This document shows, one piece after another, positions 8,218 to 17,157 of a stretch of DNA of 64,000 bases; within the stretch, counting starts at the first letter, position 1, and each line of letters starts with the position of its first letter. This DNA is from Methylomarinum vadi. GTDB lineage: Bacteria; Pseudomonadota; Gammaproteobacteria; Methylococcales; Methylomonadaceae. The translations under genes and the position numbers were made by a program. Location: positions 1,612,001-1,676,000 of the forward strand of contig NZ_JPON01000001.1 in assembly GCF_000733935.1 (NCBI RefSeq). The letters are read 5' to 3'. Below the pieces are notes generated by a model. It did not search any database, was not told the DNA's origin, and worked only from the letters and a program-made list of their open reading frames with translations.

Positions 8218-9120
8218 TTGAACAATATTCGCATTCTCCTCTCCTACCTCTGCGTTACCCTGCTGTGGGCCACGACACCGCTGGCCATTAAATGGAGCGC
8301 CGAAGGCGCGGGATTTATTGCCGGCGCCGCTTTGCGCATGGCGATCGGGACTTTATGCGTATTTCTCATGCTGATATTTTCGCGCCAGCGCCTGCCCTGG
8401 CATCGCTTTGCGCTGCTGACTTACCTGGGCGTCGCGGTGCAGATTTTCGGCGCGATGATGGCGGTTTATTGGTCCTCCCGTTTCATCCCCTCCGGTTGGG
8501 TTTCGGTTATATTCGGGCTGACGCCATTCATGACCGCGCTGTTGGCGGCATTTTTTCAACAGGAACAAAGTCTGGGTTGGGGGAAATTATTTTCTTACTT
8601 GCTCGGCATCGGCGGGCTGGCCTTGATGTTCAGTTCGGCCATCGATCTCAACGTCGCCGCCATTCAAGGCATGTGCGGCGTCTTGTTTGGCGCCTTTCTA
8701 CATTCGCTCAGCGCCGTCTGGATCAAGCAGATCGACGCCAAATTGCCAGCCATGGTTCAGGTCGGCGGAGGCTTGTTGCTGGCGATGCCTTTGTATCTTG
8801 GCAGTTGGTATGTTTATGACGATGTGCAATTACCGTCGGATATGACGCTACGCAGCCTGATAGCCATCGTTTATTTAGGTGTGATCGCGACTAGCGTCGG
8901 CTTTGCCCTGTATTATTTCGTCCTGACCCACCTGCCGGCCACGACGGTAGCATTGATTACGATTATTGCTCCGGTTTTGGCATTATTATTGGGCTTTGCG
9001 GTCAACGACGAGGAATTGACCGCAAAGGTCGCCGCCGGCGCTTCGCTAATACTGACGGCTTTGTTGGTACATCAGTTTGTCGAACGCCGGCGGCGAAAGG
9101 AACAATTAAGAAGCGTGTAA
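8218..9120 (+). CDS. EamA/DMT-superfamily transporter
   Basis: The 300-residue product has about ten hydrophobic segments in two homologous halves, the mark of drug/metabolite transporters of the EamA type (RhaT/YdcZ-like exporters of small metabolites). The first helix contains LLWATTPLAIKWS, a common EamA opening, and the last ends with a basic tail. The start is a TTG at 8218; no in-frame ATG precedes the first helix. A TATAAT at 8182-8187 may be its -10 box. It is transcribed convergently with galU. Substrate unknown. Confidence 0.88.
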   Translation: MNNIRILLSYLCVTLLWATTPLAIKWSAEGAGFIAGAALRMAIGTLCVFLMLIFSRQRLPWHRFALLTYLGVAVQIFGAMMAVYWSSRFIPSGWVSVIFGLTPFMTALLAAFFQQEQSLGWGKLFSYLLGIGGLALMFSSAIDLNVAAIQGMCGVLFGAFLHSLSAVWIKQIDAKLPAMVQVGGGLLLAMPLYLGSWYVYDDVQLPSDMTLRSLIAIVYLGVIATSVGFALYYFVLTHLPATTVALITIIAPVLALLLGFAVNDEELTAKVAAGASLILTALLVHQFVERRRRKEQLRSV

Positions 9121-9143
9121 CGATTCGCTTGCCGGGCGGATCG
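9121..9143 (+). terminator. Hairpin terminator after the EamA gene
   Basis: CGATTCGC at 9121-9128 pairs with GCGGATCG at 9136-9143 (one G-T pair) around a seven-base loop. On the plus strand it is followed by TTTACAGTTTTTT. It starts directly after the TAA of the transporter gene and abuts the galU stop, so it separates two convergent genes. Confidence 0.6.
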
Positions 9144-9144
9144 T

Positions 9145-10026
9145 TTACAGTTTTTTCGACAAGTCCTTCAAGTAAGCCTCGAAATCGTCCTTCAAATCTT
9201 TATGCAACAGGGCATGTTCGACGGTGGCGATCAAATAACCTAGTTTGGAGCCACAATCGTAACGGTTACCTTCAAACTCATAGGACATGACGGTTTCATC
9301 GGCCATCAAATCGGCGATGGCATCGGTCAACTGGATCTCGCCGCCGGTGCCGCGGCCGGTATTTTCGATCTTGTTGAAAATTGCCGGGGTCAATATATAA
9401 CGGCCCACGACCGCTAGGTTGGAAGGAGCATCTTCCGGGGCCGGTTTTTCGACGATGGATTGCAACCGTCCGATTCTAGTTTCGACTTCTTCCGTTTCGA
9501 TAATCCCGTATTTATGGGTCTCGGCCGGATCGACCCTCTCCACCCCGAGGATACTGCGATGCTCGCGTTTGAACAGCTCCGTCATTTGCGCCATGCAGCC
9601 ACGGGTCGAATCCTCGATCAAGTCATCGGCCAGGATAACCGCGAAAGGTTCATCGTTAATGACCGGTTTGGCGCAGAGTACGGCATGTCCCAGGCCCAAA
9701 GCCTCCGGCTGGCGAATGAAGACACAAGAGACATGGGACGGCAGGATGTTACGGATCATTTTCAACATTTCCGTCTTACCGGCTTGCTCTAGCTCCATCT
9801 CCAACTCATAGGACTTATCGAAATGGTCGGGAATGGCCCGTTTGTTGCGCCCGGTGATAAAGATCATCGTATCGATGCCAGCCGCTATCGCCTCTTCGAC
9901 CGCATATTGAATTAAGGGCTTATCGACGATCGGAAGCATTTCTTTGGGGCTGGCCTTTGTTGCGGGCAGAAAGCGGGTCCCTAATCCGGCTACCGGAAAA
10001 ACAGCTTTGGTAATTTTCTTATTCAT
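9145..10026 (-). CDS. galU: UTP-glucose-1-phosphate uridylyltransferase
   Basis: GalU makes UDP-glucose from UTP and glucose-1-phosphate for lipopolysaccharide, exopolysaccharide and nucleotide-sugar synthesis. The nucleotidyltransferase signature GLGTRFLPATKASPKEML lies at residues 14-31, and downstream segments such as ILADDLI and GRYILTP are typical of bacterial GalU. Length (293 residues) is standard. It is single, convergent with the transporter gene and divergent from the class V aminotransferase, with a 170-base A+T-rich intergenic region that probably carries both promoters. Confidence 0.96.
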   Translation of the reverse strand: MNKKITKAVFPVAGLGTRFLPATKASPKEMLPIVDKPLIQYAVEEAIAAGIDTMIFITGRNKRAIPDHFDKSYELEMELEQAGKTEMLKMIRNILPSHVSCVFIRQPEALGLGHAVLCAKPVINDEPFAVILADDLIEDSTRGCMAQMTELFKREHRSILGVERVDPAETHKYGIIETEEVETRIGRLQSIVEKPAPEDAPSNLAVVGRYILTPAIFNKIENTGRGTGGEIQLTDAIADLMADETVMSYEFEGNRYDCGSKLGYLIATVEHALLHKDLKDDFEAYLKDLSKKL

Positions 10027-10196
10027 ATTTGTCAGTCCATTAAAGATTTAACAATACATGTTGTCATTGATGGGAGAGAATACTTTATGATTATGACATG
10101 ATTATGTTATTGGATATCGACATCATCCGTTATTGAACCATAGCATGTACGTTATTACACGGCAAAATTCTTAAATCATTTATCCAGACATCAACC

Positions 10197-11324
10197 ATGC
10201 AGAGACATCCAGAATTCCCACTAGAACAAGGATTGATTTACCTGAATCATGCCGCCGTCGCCCCTTGGCCCAAGCGGACCGCGCAAGCCGTGACGGCATT
10301 CGCCGAACAAAACGTCGTTCACGGTTCCCAATTCTATCCCCGATGGTTACAAAAAGAACGCGAATTACGCCAGCAGTTACAACAGTTACTGAACGCCCCC
10401 TCAACCGAGGATATTGCGCTGGTCAAAAACACGTCGGAAGCCCTATCCTTCGTCGCCTATGGCCTGCCCTGGCGAGCCGGCGACAACATCGTCAGCAGTA
10501 ACGAGGAATTTCCATCCAACCGAATTCCCTGGCAATCGTTGTCCGACCAAGGGGTGGAGTTCAGGGAAGCGGATCTCAATCCCTGTACGGAACCGGAGGA
10601 TGCCTTGTTCGCCCTGGTCGACCATCACACCCGTCTTATTACGATCAGCTCGATTCAATTTGCCAGCGGTCTGCGCCTCGATCTGAACAAAATCGGCGAA
10701 TTTTGCAAACAACGCAATATTCTGTTTTGCATCGATGCGATACAAAGCCTCGGCTGCGTTCAATTCGACGTACAGGCCTGCCAGGCCGATTTCGTCATGG
10801 CCGATGGCCACAAATGGATGTTGGGCCCAGAGGGTCTCGGCGTTTTTTACAGCCGCCCCGAAGCGCGAGAGCGACTGCGCCTTACCCAATACGGCTGGCA
10901 TATGATCGCCGATACCCACAATTACGAGAACAAACCCTGGTCCATTCACCCGACGGCGCAACGCTTCGAATGCGGCAGTCCCAATATGCTGGGCATACAC
11001 GCCTGGTCGGCCAGCCTTTCCTTGTTATTGGAAACCGGCATGCAAGAAGTCGAAAAAAAAGCCCTGGAAAACGCGGCCTGTGCGCGAGAACTGATTGAAC
11101 AAAGCAGTCGACTTATTTTATTATCTAGACATAACCCTGCATTGAGCTCAGCCATTATCGTTTTCCGCCATCATTCGGCGGATAACCGGACCTTATTTAG
11201 AACATTGACCGACAATAATGTTGCCTGCGCGATGAGGGGCCAAGGATTACGTTTCTCCCCCCACTTTTACAATGATTTCGAGGAAATTCACCATGCAATT
11301 GAATTGGCGCACAATGTGATTTGA
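10197..11324 (+). CDS. Class V (cysteine desulfurase-like) PLP-dependent aminotransferase
   Basis: The fold-type I PLP enzyme has the opening YLNHAAVAPWP, the PLP-contact sequence KNTSEALS, the Asp/Gln cofactor-binding region CIDAIQSLG, and the Schiff-base lysine in ADGHKWMLGPEG. At 375 residues it is the usual size for class V aminotransferases. It has no SUF/ISC neighbours and lacks an obvious desulfurase active-site cysteine loop, so a cysteine desulfurase role is not assured; a small-molecule aminotransferase or epimerase is equally possible. The start ATG at 10197 precedes the conserved N-terminus. Confidence 0.85.
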   Translation: MQRHPEFPLEQGLIYLNHAAVAPWPKRTAQAVTAFAEQNVVHGSQFYPRWLQKERELRQQLQQLLNAPSTEDIALVKNTSEALSFVAYGLPWRAGDNIVSSNEEFPSNRIPWQSLSDQGVEFREADLNPCTEPEDALFALVDHHTRLITISSIQFASGLRLDLNKIGEFCKQRNILFCIDAIQSLGCVQFDVQACQADFVMADGHKWMLGPEGLGVFYSRPEARERLRLTQYGWHMIADTHNYENKPWSIHPTAQRFECGSPNMLGIHAWSASLSLLLETGMQEVEKKALENAACARELIEQSSRLILLSRHNPALSSAIIVFRHHSADNRTLFRTLTDNNVACAMRGQGLRFSPHFYNDFEEIHHAIELAHNVI

Positions 11325-11412
11325 ATCTTAGAGAACATAGTCTAGGCTTACACAGTTTGTAATCATGGACCTATATTGCAGGGGCCAATGCCATACCGTT
11401 GAAACGACTTCA

Positions 11413-11874
11413 ATGAATTCATCTTCAAAAGGCATCATTCTGCTGATTATCTTTCTCTTGCAGGATCTTTGTCATGCTATGGATTTCGAGCATGCGCCCG
11501 GAAAGGTAGTACCTGTCGTTAATCACGCCATCACGCAGGATGCCATCAGTAAACAGGGACTTAGCGCCATCTTTAAGATGAGATTGCATCGCTGGCAGGA
11601 CGGCACCCCTATTACCGTGTTTGTACTAAGTGACGATAATCCCCTCCATAAAGCATTCTGCAAGGAAATATTAAATGTCTTTCCTCACCAGATGCGGCGA
11701 ATTTGGAATCGCCTGGTGTTTAGTGGTTCCGGCCAAGCGCCGATTGAATTGAATAGCAACGAAGAAATGATCAGTAGATTAATTTCCACTCCTGGCGCGA
11801 TCGGCTATCTGAGGTCCGATCAAATTGAACAAGGCTTGAAAGAATTGCGCATACAAGCGGGCGGGAAAGATTAA
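11413..11874 (+). CDS. Periplasmic phosphate-binding-like (PstS-type) single-domain protein
   Basis: From the ATG at 11413 the 153-residue product begins with a signal peptide (hydrophobic residues about 7-19, cleavage near CHA). The remainder resembles half of a periplasmic substrate-binding protein of the phosphate family: VVNHAI, then LSAIFKMRLHRWQDG, and near the end PGAIGYLRSDQI. Such short PBP-like proteins often sit beside porins and signalling proteins rather than ABC permeases, and here a porin follows one base after the stop. An upstream ATG at 11365 is in frame but spoils the signal peptide. Ligand unknown. Confidence 0.72.
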   Translation: MNSSSKGIILLIIFLLQDLCHAMDFEHAPGKVVPVVNHAITQDAISKQGLSAIFKMRLHRWQDGTPITVFVLSDDNPLHKAFCKEILNVFPHQMRRIWNRLVFSGSGQAPIELNSNEEMISRLISTPGAIGYLRSDQIEQGLKELRIQAGGKD

Positions 11875-11875
11875 C

Positions 11876-13102
11876 ATGCTTTATTATCAACACGACAAAG
11901 AATATCAATTTGGCAAGGTTATCACCGGCCTTTGTTGGCTATTATGCCTAGCCTCTACCTCGCTCGCAGCAAGCGAAGCGAGCCATGGTCCGAGCCTTCC
12001 CAAGTCCATGCAAATCCATGGTTTTCTCTCCCAGGGTTTTCTGCACACTTCCGACAATAACCTATTCGGTCATAGCGATGACAATATTTCGGTCGATTTT
12101 CGAGAACTGGGCATCAATGGCTCCTGGCGCCCCTTGCCGGACTTACAACTCGCGCTGCAAGTGGTGTGGCGGAATGCCGGACAAACCGACCAGGAAGATT
12201 TACGCATCGATTATGGCGTCTTGAATTACGCCATTTTGTCATCGGAATCGACGCTGCTGGGCATCAAGGTCGGCAGAGTGCCTACCCCCTTGGGGTTGTA
12301 CAACGATACCCGCGATGTTGCTTCGACCAGACCTGGCGTGTTACTCCCCCAATCGATTTATTTCGACCGAAATAGGAATATCGCCTTATCATCCGATGGC
12401 GGTTATTTTTATGCCGAGCAAAGAACGGATTATGGCGACTTCATGTTCAATATTGGAGCGTTTATTCCTCGCAATGAGGACCCCAGTTTCAAACATTCCT
12501 TGGTAGGCAGCAGTCCGGGGGATTTCGAGGGCGACGTTTCCTGGCTGACCCGTCTGAATTACGAATGGCAGGGCGGAATGGTCAGGTTGGCCGTGACTTA
12601 TGGCGAATACAATGCCGACTACCACCCGGAAGCCACGAACCGACAATTTTTGCCGGGTAATTTCAGGTTCAACCCGTTAATATTTTCCGCACAATACAAC
12701 GCAGAAAATTGGTCGATCACCGGAGAGTACGCGTTACGTAAAACACGCATTCACGATTTTGGTCCAGCCCTGCCCGACATGGATTACACCGGCGAAAGTT
12801 ATTATGTCCAAGGCTTATACAATATCACCTCTCGAATACAAGGCCTGGTCCGTTACGATCAACTCATCTGGGACAAAAACGACAGAGATGGCCAGAAATT
12901 TGCCCGAACCTTCTCCGTTCCGGCTTATAGTCGATTTGCCAAGGACTGGACCTTTGGCCTGAGGATCAGGTTAATATCGACGCTCTTGCTCAGCGCCGAA
13001 TATCACCGCATCAACGGTACCGGCTGGCTGTCCACCTTGGAAAACCGGCAGACCACCCAACATTGGGACTTATATACCCTGATGCTGTCCTATGATTTTT
13101 AA
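11876..13102 (+). CDS. Outer-membrane porin-like beta-barrel protein
   Basis: The 408-residue product starts with a signal peptide ending near SLAA and then shows alternating aromatic/polar strands typical of a 16-strand barrel. It closes with LMLSYDF, the C-terminal phenylalanine signature recognised by the BAM complex. Periplasm-facing turns are Gly/Asp/Asn-rich. It begins one base after the PBP-like gene, so the pair is surely co-transcribed and may work together in solute capture or sensing. It converges with the acyltransferase gene after a nine-base gap. Substrate specificity cannot be inferred. Confidence 0.8.
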   Translation: MLYYQHDKEYQFGKVITGLCWLLCLASTSLAASEASHGPSLPKSMQIHGFLSQGFLHTSDNNLFGHSDDNISVDFRELGINGSWRPLPDLQLALQVVWRNAGQTDQEDLRIDYGVLNYAILSSESTLLGIKVGRVPTPLGLYNDTRDVASTRPGVLLPQSIYFDRNRNIALSSDGGYFYAEQRTDYGDFMFNIGAFIPRNEDPSFKHSLVGSSPGDFEGDVSWLTRLNYEWQGGMVRLAVTYGEYNADYHPEATNRQFLPGNFRFNPLIFSAQYNAENWSITGEYALRKTRIHDFGPALPDMDYTGESYYVQGLYNITSRIQGLVRYDQLIWDKNDRDGQKFARTFSVPAYSRFAKDWTFGLRIRLISTLLLSAEYHRINGTGWLSTLENRQTTQHWDLYTLMLSYDF

Positions 13103-13111
13103 TACCGGCCG

Positions 13112-13708
13112 TCACGAAATCACTTTCTTAATTCTCTTCCAGGTTTCCTCGACATCAATCATTAGCAACGCGATATCGACCAGCCGTTTCCCGTCCAGGG
13201 AAGCCTGGCGTTGGGCGACAATTTCGGCCTCCATAAATTTCTTGTAGAACCCGATATGACGATAGGTTGAAACAACTAGACATTTATTGCAGTGTTGTTT
13301 CCGCCCTACGGCAAAAGCGGCGCAAATCATTTCCAAAACCAAGCGTCTGTTATTTCGATGTTTACGTTCGATAGCAAAACGCCAAGCGGTCCCCAATCTC
13401 ACATCGCCTTTTGCTCTAATTGCCTCGACCTCTCTTTCAAACCATTTCTCCAAATGCATGCCTTCTTTTCCATCGAGGGTGAAAGAGATCGTACCGATAA
13501 TCTCGTAACCCTCATCGGCAATCAATATGGATGTTTCCGCCATCTTATCCAGGCGAGGATCGATCACTAACATTCCATTTTGCCTAGGTGAGATATCCCC
13601 CACCTCACTCAGGGCATCGTGATTCAAGGCATATATCTCCTGCAAGCGGGAAAAATCCCTTAATAGAGAAATCTTATATTTTCCCTGCCAATTCAACACA
13701 TTTTCCAT
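13112..13708 (-). CDS. FeeM/LuxI-like N-acyl transferase (GNAT fold)
   Basis: The 198-residue protein resembles the FeeM/autoinducer-synthase branch of GNAT enzymes, which transfer an acyl group from acyl-ACP to an amino acid or amine. Supporting features are the conserved layout of an N-terminal charged helix, a strand ILIADEGYEIIGTISF, a central WRFAIERKHRN segment where the family has a conserved Arg-containing motif, and a C-terminal Y-x-x-x-GFYKKF element. It follows a GGDEF-EAL gene by 22 bases on the same strand. Sequence similarity to characterised members is weak as judged by eye, so the reaction remains a prediction. Confidence 0.55.
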   Translation of the reverse strand: MENVLNWQGKYKISLLRDFSRLQEIYALNHDALSEVGDISPRQNGMLVIDPRLDKMAETSILIADEGYEIIGTISFTLDGKEGMHLEKWFEREVEAIRAKGDVRLGTAWRFAIERKHRNNRRLVLEMICAAFAVGRKQHCNKCLVVSTYRHIGFYKKFMEAEIVAQRQASLDGKRLVDIALLMIDVEETWKRIKKVIS

Positions 13709-13730
13709 AAAATATCCGGCTAATACTTCG

Positions 13731-16583
13731 CTAATGAAGAAATTCGGGTTGAGGCGTCGGCTTGCCTATACCGTAACCTTGGGCATAATCGATACCAATT
13801 TTCGCCAAGGTATCCAATATTTCATTATTCTCGACAAATTCCGCGATGCTTTTGATATTCATGCCATGGGCCACTTCGTGAATAGCGTTGACAAACAACC
13901 TGTCTTCACGCGTGCCAGGCAAATGCTTGATGAATTCACCGTCAATTTTCAAAAACTGAATGGGTAATTGCTTGAGATGGTTCATCGAGGAAAAACCGAC
14001 GCCGAAATCATCCAAGGCGAAACTTCCCCCCAATTCGGTCAGATGAGTGATCAAATCCGTCGCGGCATACAAATTGGTCACGGCCTGGGTTTCCGTGACC
14101 TCGAATATAAATTTCTGTAGAGGGACATCAAACTGCGCGAATATCTTGGAAAAAATGATCATCGCGTCGGGATTGGAAATCATATCGCCCGACAAATTGA
14201 CAGACAAAGTAATATCATGTCCTGCCTTGATGAAGTCGCGTTGGGCTTGTAATGCCAATTTCAAGACCCGTTGGTCTATCAGGCTGATCAAGCCGGTTTG
14301 CTCGGCCACATGAATAAAGAAAGCGGGCGGAACGATGTTGCCGTTTTCATCGATCATGCGCAACAAGCATTCATAATGACTAATGGTTCGGCTCTTGATA
14401 TGTAGAATCGGTTGAAAGTAGAGAACGAAACGGTCATCCACCAACGCCTTCTCGATTTTGGCCTTCCAATTGACGCGCTGTTTGATATCCTCTCGATTCA
14501 AATCGTCAATCGACGCCAGGCACCATGTTCCTCTTCCGGCCGCTTTGGCTTTGTACATGGCGATATCGACGCTGGCCATCAGATCCTGTTCAGTATAGTC
14601 ACTGACCGGAAACATCAGTAGGCCGGCACTGATCGTGACTTTATGCAGAGTATCTTCCAATACGATTTCCACTTCTTGCATGAAGCGGAAGATTTTCGTG
14701 ATTAATGACTCGGCCTGGTCCTGGGCCACTTCAGGCGCCAGGATAACAAATTCATCGCCACCGAAGCGAGCGAGAATGTCGGTAGAGCGAACTATGGCCC
14801 TCAACTTTTCGGAAACCTTCAATAATAATTGGTCACCCGCCTGGTGTCCGCTACTGTCGTTGATATATTTGAACTGGTCAATATCGAAGAATATCAACGC
14901 GCCCGTATGATTGAAGCGTTGCGCCTCCTTGACGACCCGACGCAACTCCATTTCGAAACGACGACGATTAAACAAACGAGTCAAAGGATCATGATCGGCC
15001 AGCCAAGCTAATTCGGTTTCGGCTTTTTTTCTTTCCGTCAAATCCAAACCCACGGCCAGTATTTCCGGTTGCGTGTCGGGATTATCGATCATAGTAAAAA
15101 ACCAGGAGATAAACAGCTGCATACCTTCCAACGAATAAAGAGAACATTCGTGTTGAAAAGTTTTATATTTTTCCCGCAGCAAATCATCGATCATGTCAGT
15201 GATTAATTGATGACTTTCAGTATCGTAGATCAGGTCGGTAAAGAAATGATGCTTAGACAACATGATGTCGTTATAGCCCGTCACATTCTCACCAAATTTA
15301 TTGATCGACAAAATCTGGCCGAAACGATCTAACCGCATAATGATGACTTGTGCGGTATTCAGAATATTAGCAACAAAATTTCGCTCGTTTTGCAATTCCC
15401 TGCCACGCTCGATTAAATGTTGATTGCGTTGTTCGACTTCATGGTCAAGACGGCTCAGGGTATCGATCAAATTGTGGGACACTGAGCCAAGGATATCGAT
15501 TTCGTCGGCTAGGAATTTTGTTTGACTGGTACTGGGTAGGAATTGGCGAACCTTACTGTATTGCTTATCGGCAATAAGGGGCAATAAATTAATGATTTTC
15601 TTTAATTTATGCGTCGGCCTCACAAACATTAGGAAGAGAATGATCCCCGATAATACAATACTGGAGAGGCCACTGACGGCATATAAATTGACCGCCTTGT
15701 TTTTCTCCAGCAGCTCCTGGGTAATATTGTCGATGATGATCAATCTGGCCTGATGAGATTTCTCGCCGAATGGAATGGTAAAAATATCATAAGTATTGCC
15801 TTTATAAATGAAAGACAGGCTATCCTTCGTGATGATATCGGCATGGCGACTCCGCAGCGCCGTCAACAAGGGAAGATTGACTGGGGATTCGGTCAAGGCG
15901 GCGACATGCACCGACCAATTGGGCAAAGCGGTCTGTTGCCGCAATGACTGTCCTTTTGTTTCGATCAGAATGCCGACATCGGCTCCGGTAATCGCCTTCA
16001 TTTGCAAAACGATTTCCGCGATGCCGGAAACAAAAATGAACACACCACTCAATTTACCTTGGAGCAGAAAAGGCAAGGCATGAAACTGAAGGCACTCACC
16101 GCTACAAACGATTTTACTCAGTGGCTTCTCTTGTCGAAAAACCGCCTCTATCCAGGAGGCGGAAATTATAGTGCTATCGACGCGCTCTCCCCACTCCCCC
16201 TCCAATTGCCCCTGGGGTGAAAAAAGACAAATCGAGCGAATATCGGATTCCAGTTCGATCTTAAACCAGTTATTATCAAGCAACCGTTTAATTTGTTCTT
16301 CTATCCGAGCCTCTTTTTGCTCTGAAGCTATCAGTGAAGGAATCAACCAGCTTAATTCCGTCTCTTTTTGTTGCAATTGCTTTAAAACGCTGGCAAAAGC
16401 CTGCTGGTATTGTTCATGCCTCACTTTGCGCTTTTGTTTATGATTTTGTTCAAAGGTGTAGTTGCCCAGAACGAACACACTGCCGGAAACCAGTAACGTC
16501 GAAACCGTCACCGCAAACAACGCCTTCCATGTCAGACTGAAAAACAGCTTTTTCTTGACATACCGTTTCACTAGAATCGACAC
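13731..16583 (-). CDS. Membrane-bound GGDEF-EAL cyclic-di-GMP signalling protein with periplasmic sensor and PAS domain
   Basis: Of 950 residues, the N-terminus has one transmembrane helix (about 18-41), a roughly 250-residue periplasmic sensor, a second helix near residue 300, and a linker. A PAS domain follows, then GGDEF and EAL domains. GGDEF is intact, with the product-inhibition motif RSTD five residues before it. The EAL motif reads ECLLR, keeping the metal-binding Glu. Downstream landmarks NLSGDM, FEVTET, LDDFGVGFSS and KIDGEFI are present, so both synthesis and hydrolysis are possible. The start is a GTG at 16583 and is uncertain. It is co-oriented with the acyltransferase gene, which may be its output partner. 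Confidence 0.9.
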   Translation of the reverse strand: MSILVKRYVKKKLFFSLTWKALFAVTVSTLLVSGSVFVLGNYTFEQNHKQKRKVRHEQYQQAFASVLKQLQQKETELSWLIPSLIASEQKEARIEEQIKRLLDNNWFKIELESDIRSICLFSPQGQLEGEWGERVDSTIISASWIEAVFRQEKPLSKIVCSGECLQFHALPFLLQGKLSGVFIFVSGIAEIVLQMKAITGADVGILIETKGQSLRQQTALPNWSVHVAALTESPVNLPLLTALRSRHADIITKDSLSFIYKGNTYDIFTIPFGEKSHQARLIIIDNITQELLEKNKAVNLYAVSGLSSIVLSGIILFLMFVRPTHKLKKIINLLPLIADKQYSKVRQFLPSTSQTKFLADEIDILGSVSHNLIDTLSRLDHEVEQRNQHLIERGRELQNERNFVANILNTAQVIIMRLDRFGQILSINKFGENVTGYNDIMLSKHHFFTDLIYDTESHQLITDMIDDLLREKYKTFQHECSLYSLEGMQLFISWFFTMIDNPDTQPEILAVGLDLTERKKAETELAWLADHDPLTRLFNRRRFEMELRRVVKEAQRFNHTGALIFFDIDQFKYINDSSGHQAGDQLLLKVSEKLRAIVRSTDILARFGGDEFVILAPEVAQDQAESLITKIFRFMQEVEIVLEDTLHKVTISAGLLMFPVSDYTEQDLMASVDIAMYKAKAAGRGTWCLASIDDLNREDIKQRVNWKAKIEKALVDDRFVLYFQPILHIKSRTISHYECLLRMIDENGNIVPPAFFIHVAEQTGLISLIDQRVLKLALQAQRDFIKAGHDITLSVNLSGDMISNPDAMIIFSKIFAQFDVPLQKFIFEVTETQAVTNLYAATDLITHLTELGGSFALDDFGVGFSSMNHLKQLPIQFLKIDGEFIKHLPGTREDRLFVNAIHEVAHGMNIKSIAEFVENNEILDTLAKIGIDYAQGYGIGKPTPQPEFLH

Positions 16584-16725
16584 TCCATGATAAGGCGTTT
16601 TAAGTTTATTAACCCGTTCCTTTTATATCTCATGCAAGATACCGCCAGTTGTTCGCCCGCAAGATTAGGCTCTTTTCAGGGCTCGGACTTAAATTGCCCA
16701 AAAAGGAGAAAATTTCTGATCACCA

Positions 16726-16950
16726 TTACCCTAGGCTAGCTTTCCGGAACTGGCGTAAATTAAGCCATCCGATCTGATAACACATCTTGACGTCTTCCGG
16801 CAAAGTACGGAATCCACGAAAAAACGTCCGAGTGCTCTGTTCATACACTTCTACGCCGAAGCGTTAGAGTGTCTTTAAAACGCGGGTACGCCGCATCACA
16901 CTAAGGCAAATGCCTCCATGACCTTGTACATTGCTTTGAAAGAAAATCAT
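16726..16950 (-). pseudogene. Interrupted 75-codon reading frame of unknown origin
   Basis: Reading the minus strand from an ATG at 16950 gives 28 codons, an in-frame TAA at 16864-16866, then 45 more codons of protein-like, Arg-rich sequence (including RFGVEVYEQSTR and YQIGWLNLRQF) to a final TAA at 16726. The composition on both sides of the internal stop is similar. This suggests a single gene broken by a point mutation, or the remnant of a transferred gene. I could not assign a family. The remaining bases of the gap between the GGDEF-EAL gene and tatD contain only the terminator listed separately. Confidence 0.35.
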
Positions 16951-17049
16951 TTTACCTTCTAGCATGCAACTTTTATACATAAAAGGTTAATGAATTTGCA
17001 GATGTCGGTAAAAAATGTGATGTACTTAAAATTTTGGATGGAACTTGTT

Positions 17050-17077
17050 AAAAACCGATCAATGCTGAAAAGATCGG
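17050..17077 (-). terminator. Rho-independent terminator after tatD
   Basis: On the minus strand CCGATC (17077-17072) and GATCGG (17060-17055) form a six-pair stem with an 11-base loop, followed directly by TTTTT. A second inverted repeat, GAACCGA/TCGGTTC at 17080-17098, lies immediately before it. Together they end the fab-to-tatD transcript about 60-100 bases after the tatD stop. Confidence 0.5.
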
Positions 17078-17157
17078 CTGAACCGACGAATTCGGTTCGA
17101 TATGCAGGAAGGAAAAATCTTTATTTGAGCGCGAATCGATAGAATTTTCGGCAAGTA

